Assembly (NCBI GenBank): GCA_002451695.1
Contig: DKDC01000029.1
Span: forward strand, 26,912-35,357
Source: Prevotellaceae bacterium UBA6858
GTDB taxonomy: Bacteria; Bacteroidota; Bacteroidia; Bacteroidales; Bacteroidaceae
Reading direction: 5' to 3'
Length of the DNA stretch: 8,446 bases
Shown: positions 7,183 to 8,446 of the stretch, piece by piece
Layout of the letters: the number at the start of each line of letters is the position of its first letter
Numbering within the stretch: the first letter of the stretch is position 1
Notes under the pieces: model-generated
The model's database searches: none
Told to the model about the DNA's origin: nothing
Seen by the model: only the letters and a program-made list of their open reading frames with translations
Made by a program: the position numbers and the translations under genes

Positions 7183-8177
7183 TGTTTGATAAAAATTTTT
7201 TTCAAAGCATTGGCGACATGCCATGCAAGAACAGGCGGAACAGCGTTTCCTATTTGTCTTTCTGTTTCACGTAATCCACATGGAAATATAAAAGAATCAG
7301 GAAATGATTGGATGCGTGCAGCTTCACGCATGGATATCCTTCGTGGCAGAGAATAATGAAATTGAATATTTCCGTGGCATTCAGCACGGATGGTATATCC
7401 TGGACGTTCCGCCAAAAGTTTTCGGTTTCCTTGTTCTCCGCTTATTTTGGCATTACTCCATATATGGGAAAAATTCTTATCCTGGGGAAGGTTTTCCAAA
7501 TCACCCAAAGCCTTAAGGGCTGTTATGGGTTTATTCAACAGTGGTAATGGAGGTGAAAATATGGGCATGTCTTTTCTAGTACCAACAAAAAGGATGCGTG
7601 TACGTGTTTGAGGCACGCCATATTCTTCCGCATGATACAGATGGTAGCTTATATTATATCCTAAGGCTTTAAAGTCTGAAAGAATTTTCTTAAACGAATA
7701 TTCATTTTGCTTTAACAGAAGACCGCCTACGTTTTCTGCCACAAAAGCTTTGGGTTTTATACGCAGAACGCTTTCAACAATATATTTGTATAAACTGCTT
7801 CTTTGCCCCTTTACTCCTGCCATTTTACCATTAATAGAAATGTCTTGGCAAGGAAACCCGCCAATAACCACATCTGCGTATGGAGGAAGAGTTTCTATTT
7901 TGTCTCTTATATCCCCTTCTATAATTTGATGGGGAAAATTAAGTCTATATGTTTTACAGGCAGCAGCGTTTATTTCGTTAGCCCAGATTATCTTGAATCC
8001 TGTCTTTTGGAAATGCCTCCCCAAAAAATCAAATCCGCCAATAATTCCCAAATCCATTCCTCCGCATCCAGAAAATAACGATACAACAGAGATTTGGTTT
8101 TCTTTATGCGGAATATTTACCGGCATAAATTCCTTTGGTGGCTTATTTTTTCCGGGAATATTTATTGCTTGTTCCAT
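7179..8177 (-). CDS. DNA (cytosine-5-)-methyltransferase of a type II R-M system
   Basis: This 332-residue enzyme transfers a methyl group from S-adenosylmethionine to C5 of cytosine in a specific DNA site, protecting it from the partner nuclease. All core m5C motifs are present in order. Motif I is FSGCGG (F35-G40), motif IV is the PCQ loop with catalytic C110, motif VI is ENV (148-150) and motif VIII is QTRTR (190-194). A short target-recognition region (about 205-265) precedes motif IX, which includes RRISMREAARIQSFPD. Motif X is QIGNAVPP (308-315). The target site cannot be read from this. The start is uncertain. ATG at 8204 gives 341 residues and ATG at 8177 gives 332. ATG at 8126 gives 315 and has AAAGGA four bases upstream, the best ribosome site, placing motif I near residue 18. 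I list 8177 as a compromise. The stop overlaps the likely endonuclease start as ATGA, so the pair forms an operon. The AT-rich composition contrasts with the left operon. Confidence 0.92.
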   Translation of the reverse strand: MEQAINIPGKNKPPKEFMPVNIPHKENQISVVSLFSGCGGMDLGIIGGFDFLGRHFQKTGFKIIWANEINAAACKTYRLNFPHQIIEGDIRDKIETLPPYADVVIGGFPCQDISINGKMAGVKGQRSSLYKYIVESVLRIKPKAFVAENVGGLLLKQNEYSFKKILSDFKALGYNISYHLYHAEEYGVPQTRTRILFVGTRKDMPIFSPPLPLLNKPITALKALGDLENLPQDKNFSHIWSNAKISGEQGNRKLLAERPGYTIRAECHGNIQFHYSLPRRISMREAARIQSFPDSFIFPCGLRETERQIGNAVPPVLAWHVANALKKIFIKQ

Positions 8178-8181
8178 AATA

Positions 8182-8198
8182 CAAAAATACTGTATTTT
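8182..8198 (-). promoter_or_regulatory. Palindrome overlapping a possible -7 box of the R-M operon
   Basis: AAAATAC-T-GTATTTT (8184-8198) is a perfect inverted repeat with 7-base arms and one central base. On the minus strand it overlaps TATTTTTG (8189-8182), which fits the Bacteroidota -7 consensus TAnnTTTG. I find no clear -33 TTTG at the right spacing. Transcription from here would suit the methyltransferase start at 8126, with a leader of about 50 bases. The palindrome could be an operator, but no C-protein gene is visible in the window. Confidence 0.3.
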
Positions 8199-8204
8199 CA
8201 CCAT

Positions 8205-8390
8205 TTGGAAATTTTCGTGGATAAAATAAAACTGTAATTGACTTACCGGGATAACCCCAACGACAATATATGAGAAGTTTATTATGCTACAGGTATGGCA
8301 TATAAAAAATCGTAGGGGTTTCGCTTGTGGGGTTTGAATTATTCTTTTAGCATATAATGCTTTTGCGGTGTGGAAAAAAGGTATGTTGCA
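8205..8390. other. AT-rich divergent intergenic region
   Basis: This stretch separates the minus-strand R-M operon from a partial plus-strand gene. It contains only very short open frames. A GGGGTTT element occurs twice (8315-8321 and 8329-8335), with no evident role. No RNA gene, attachment site or terminal inverted repeat is apparent. Confidence 0.45.
8333..8365 (+). promoter_or_regulatory. Possible promoter for the right-edge gene
   Basis: TTTG at 8333-8336 and TGCTTTTG at 8358-8365 are 21 bases apart. The second element matches TAnnTTTG at five of six defined positions. A transcript would begin around 8371, about 20 bases before the ATG at 8391. In AT-rich DNA such matches are fairly common, so support is modest. 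Confidence 0.3.
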
Positions 8391-8446
8391 ATGAAAACTA
8401 CATTTGATATAAGAAAAACTATGTCCTATGTAGAAAAAATTATATC
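8391..8446 (+). CDS. 5' end of an unidentified gene, cut by the window edge
   Basis: An ATG at 8391 opens a frame that stays open to the end of the window. It gives 18 complete codons beginning MKTTFDIRKTM. The ATG is preceded by a possible promoter at suitable distance, and no stop interrupts the frame. I do not recognise the product from so few residues. It is transcribed away from the R-M operon and could belong to the same acquired AT-rich segment, since its base composition is similar. The frame could also be chance. Confidence 0.35.
   Translation, partial: MKTTFDIRKTMSYVEKII

Noticed and set aside
7179..7204. A methyltransferase-endonuclease fusion by -1 frameshifting on the A7-T5 tract near the methyltransferase end
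   Set aside because: Moving from the methyltransferase frame to the endonuclease frame needs +1 (or -2), not -1, so this tract does not explain the join. The ATGA overlap one base out of phase is the simpler reading.
8315..8335. Two GGGGTTT direct repeats as a possible operator or repeat array
   Set aside because: There are only two seven-base copies, with no further units and no clear relation to a promoter element.
1..8446. CRISPR array, tRNA, rRNA, insertion sequence or transposase
   Set aside because: I found no regularly spaced repeats, no cloverleaf-like sequence, no transposase motifs and no terminal inverted repeats.

Overview
The window looks like a chromosomal segment from a member of the Bacteroidota, most likely Bacteroidales. 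The grounds are a Bacteroidota-type promoter (TTG, then a 19-base gap, then TAACTTAG) ahead of the first gene, mostly weak or absent Shine-Dalgarno sequences, and a TGS-domain nucleoside kinase directly after a 7TM-HD phosphodiesterase, a pairing I associate with this phylum. The assignment rests on gene content and promoter style, not on any search.

Left part (about 210-6109, plus strand, GC-rich): a tight four-gene run. It starts with a membrane 7TM-HD hydrolase of the PgpH type (c-di-AMP phosphodiesterase family). Next is a fusion of a threonyl-tRNA-synthetase-like N-terminus (TGS plus N2-like region) to a uridine-kinase-like P-loop domain. Two glycosyltransferases follow, one GT4 and one GT2 (WcaA-like), whose genes overlap by 8 bases. 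Gaps are 9, 28 and -8 bases, so co-transcription is plausible. The first 210 bases contain no gene that I can support.

Right part (about 6149-8204, minus strand, clearly AT-rich): a two-gene type II restriction-modification module facing the glycosyltransferase operon. Transcription enters from the right. A 5-methylcytosine DNA methyltransferase with all core motifs comes first, followed by a PD-(D/E)XK restriction endonuclease. A 39-base convergent gap with an imperfect hairpin separates this module from the left operon. The base composition suggests acquired DNA set against a GC-rich host backbone.

The most interesting point is the methyltransferase/endonuclease junction. The methyltransferase stop overlaps an ATG (ATGA), as expected for a translationally coupled endonuclease. 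That ATG is followed by only five A residues and runs into a stop after nine codons. The endonuclease frame is open through the junction but has no ATG, GTG or TTG until inside its active site. One extra A, or a -1 slip on AAA-AAG, would give an intact endonuclease of about 344 residues. The nuclease is therefore frameshifted at codon 3, expressed by recoding, or affected by a sequencing error.

The last part (8205-8446) is an AT-rich divergent intergenic region with a possible promoter and the first 18 codons of an unidentified plus-strand gene cut by the window edge.
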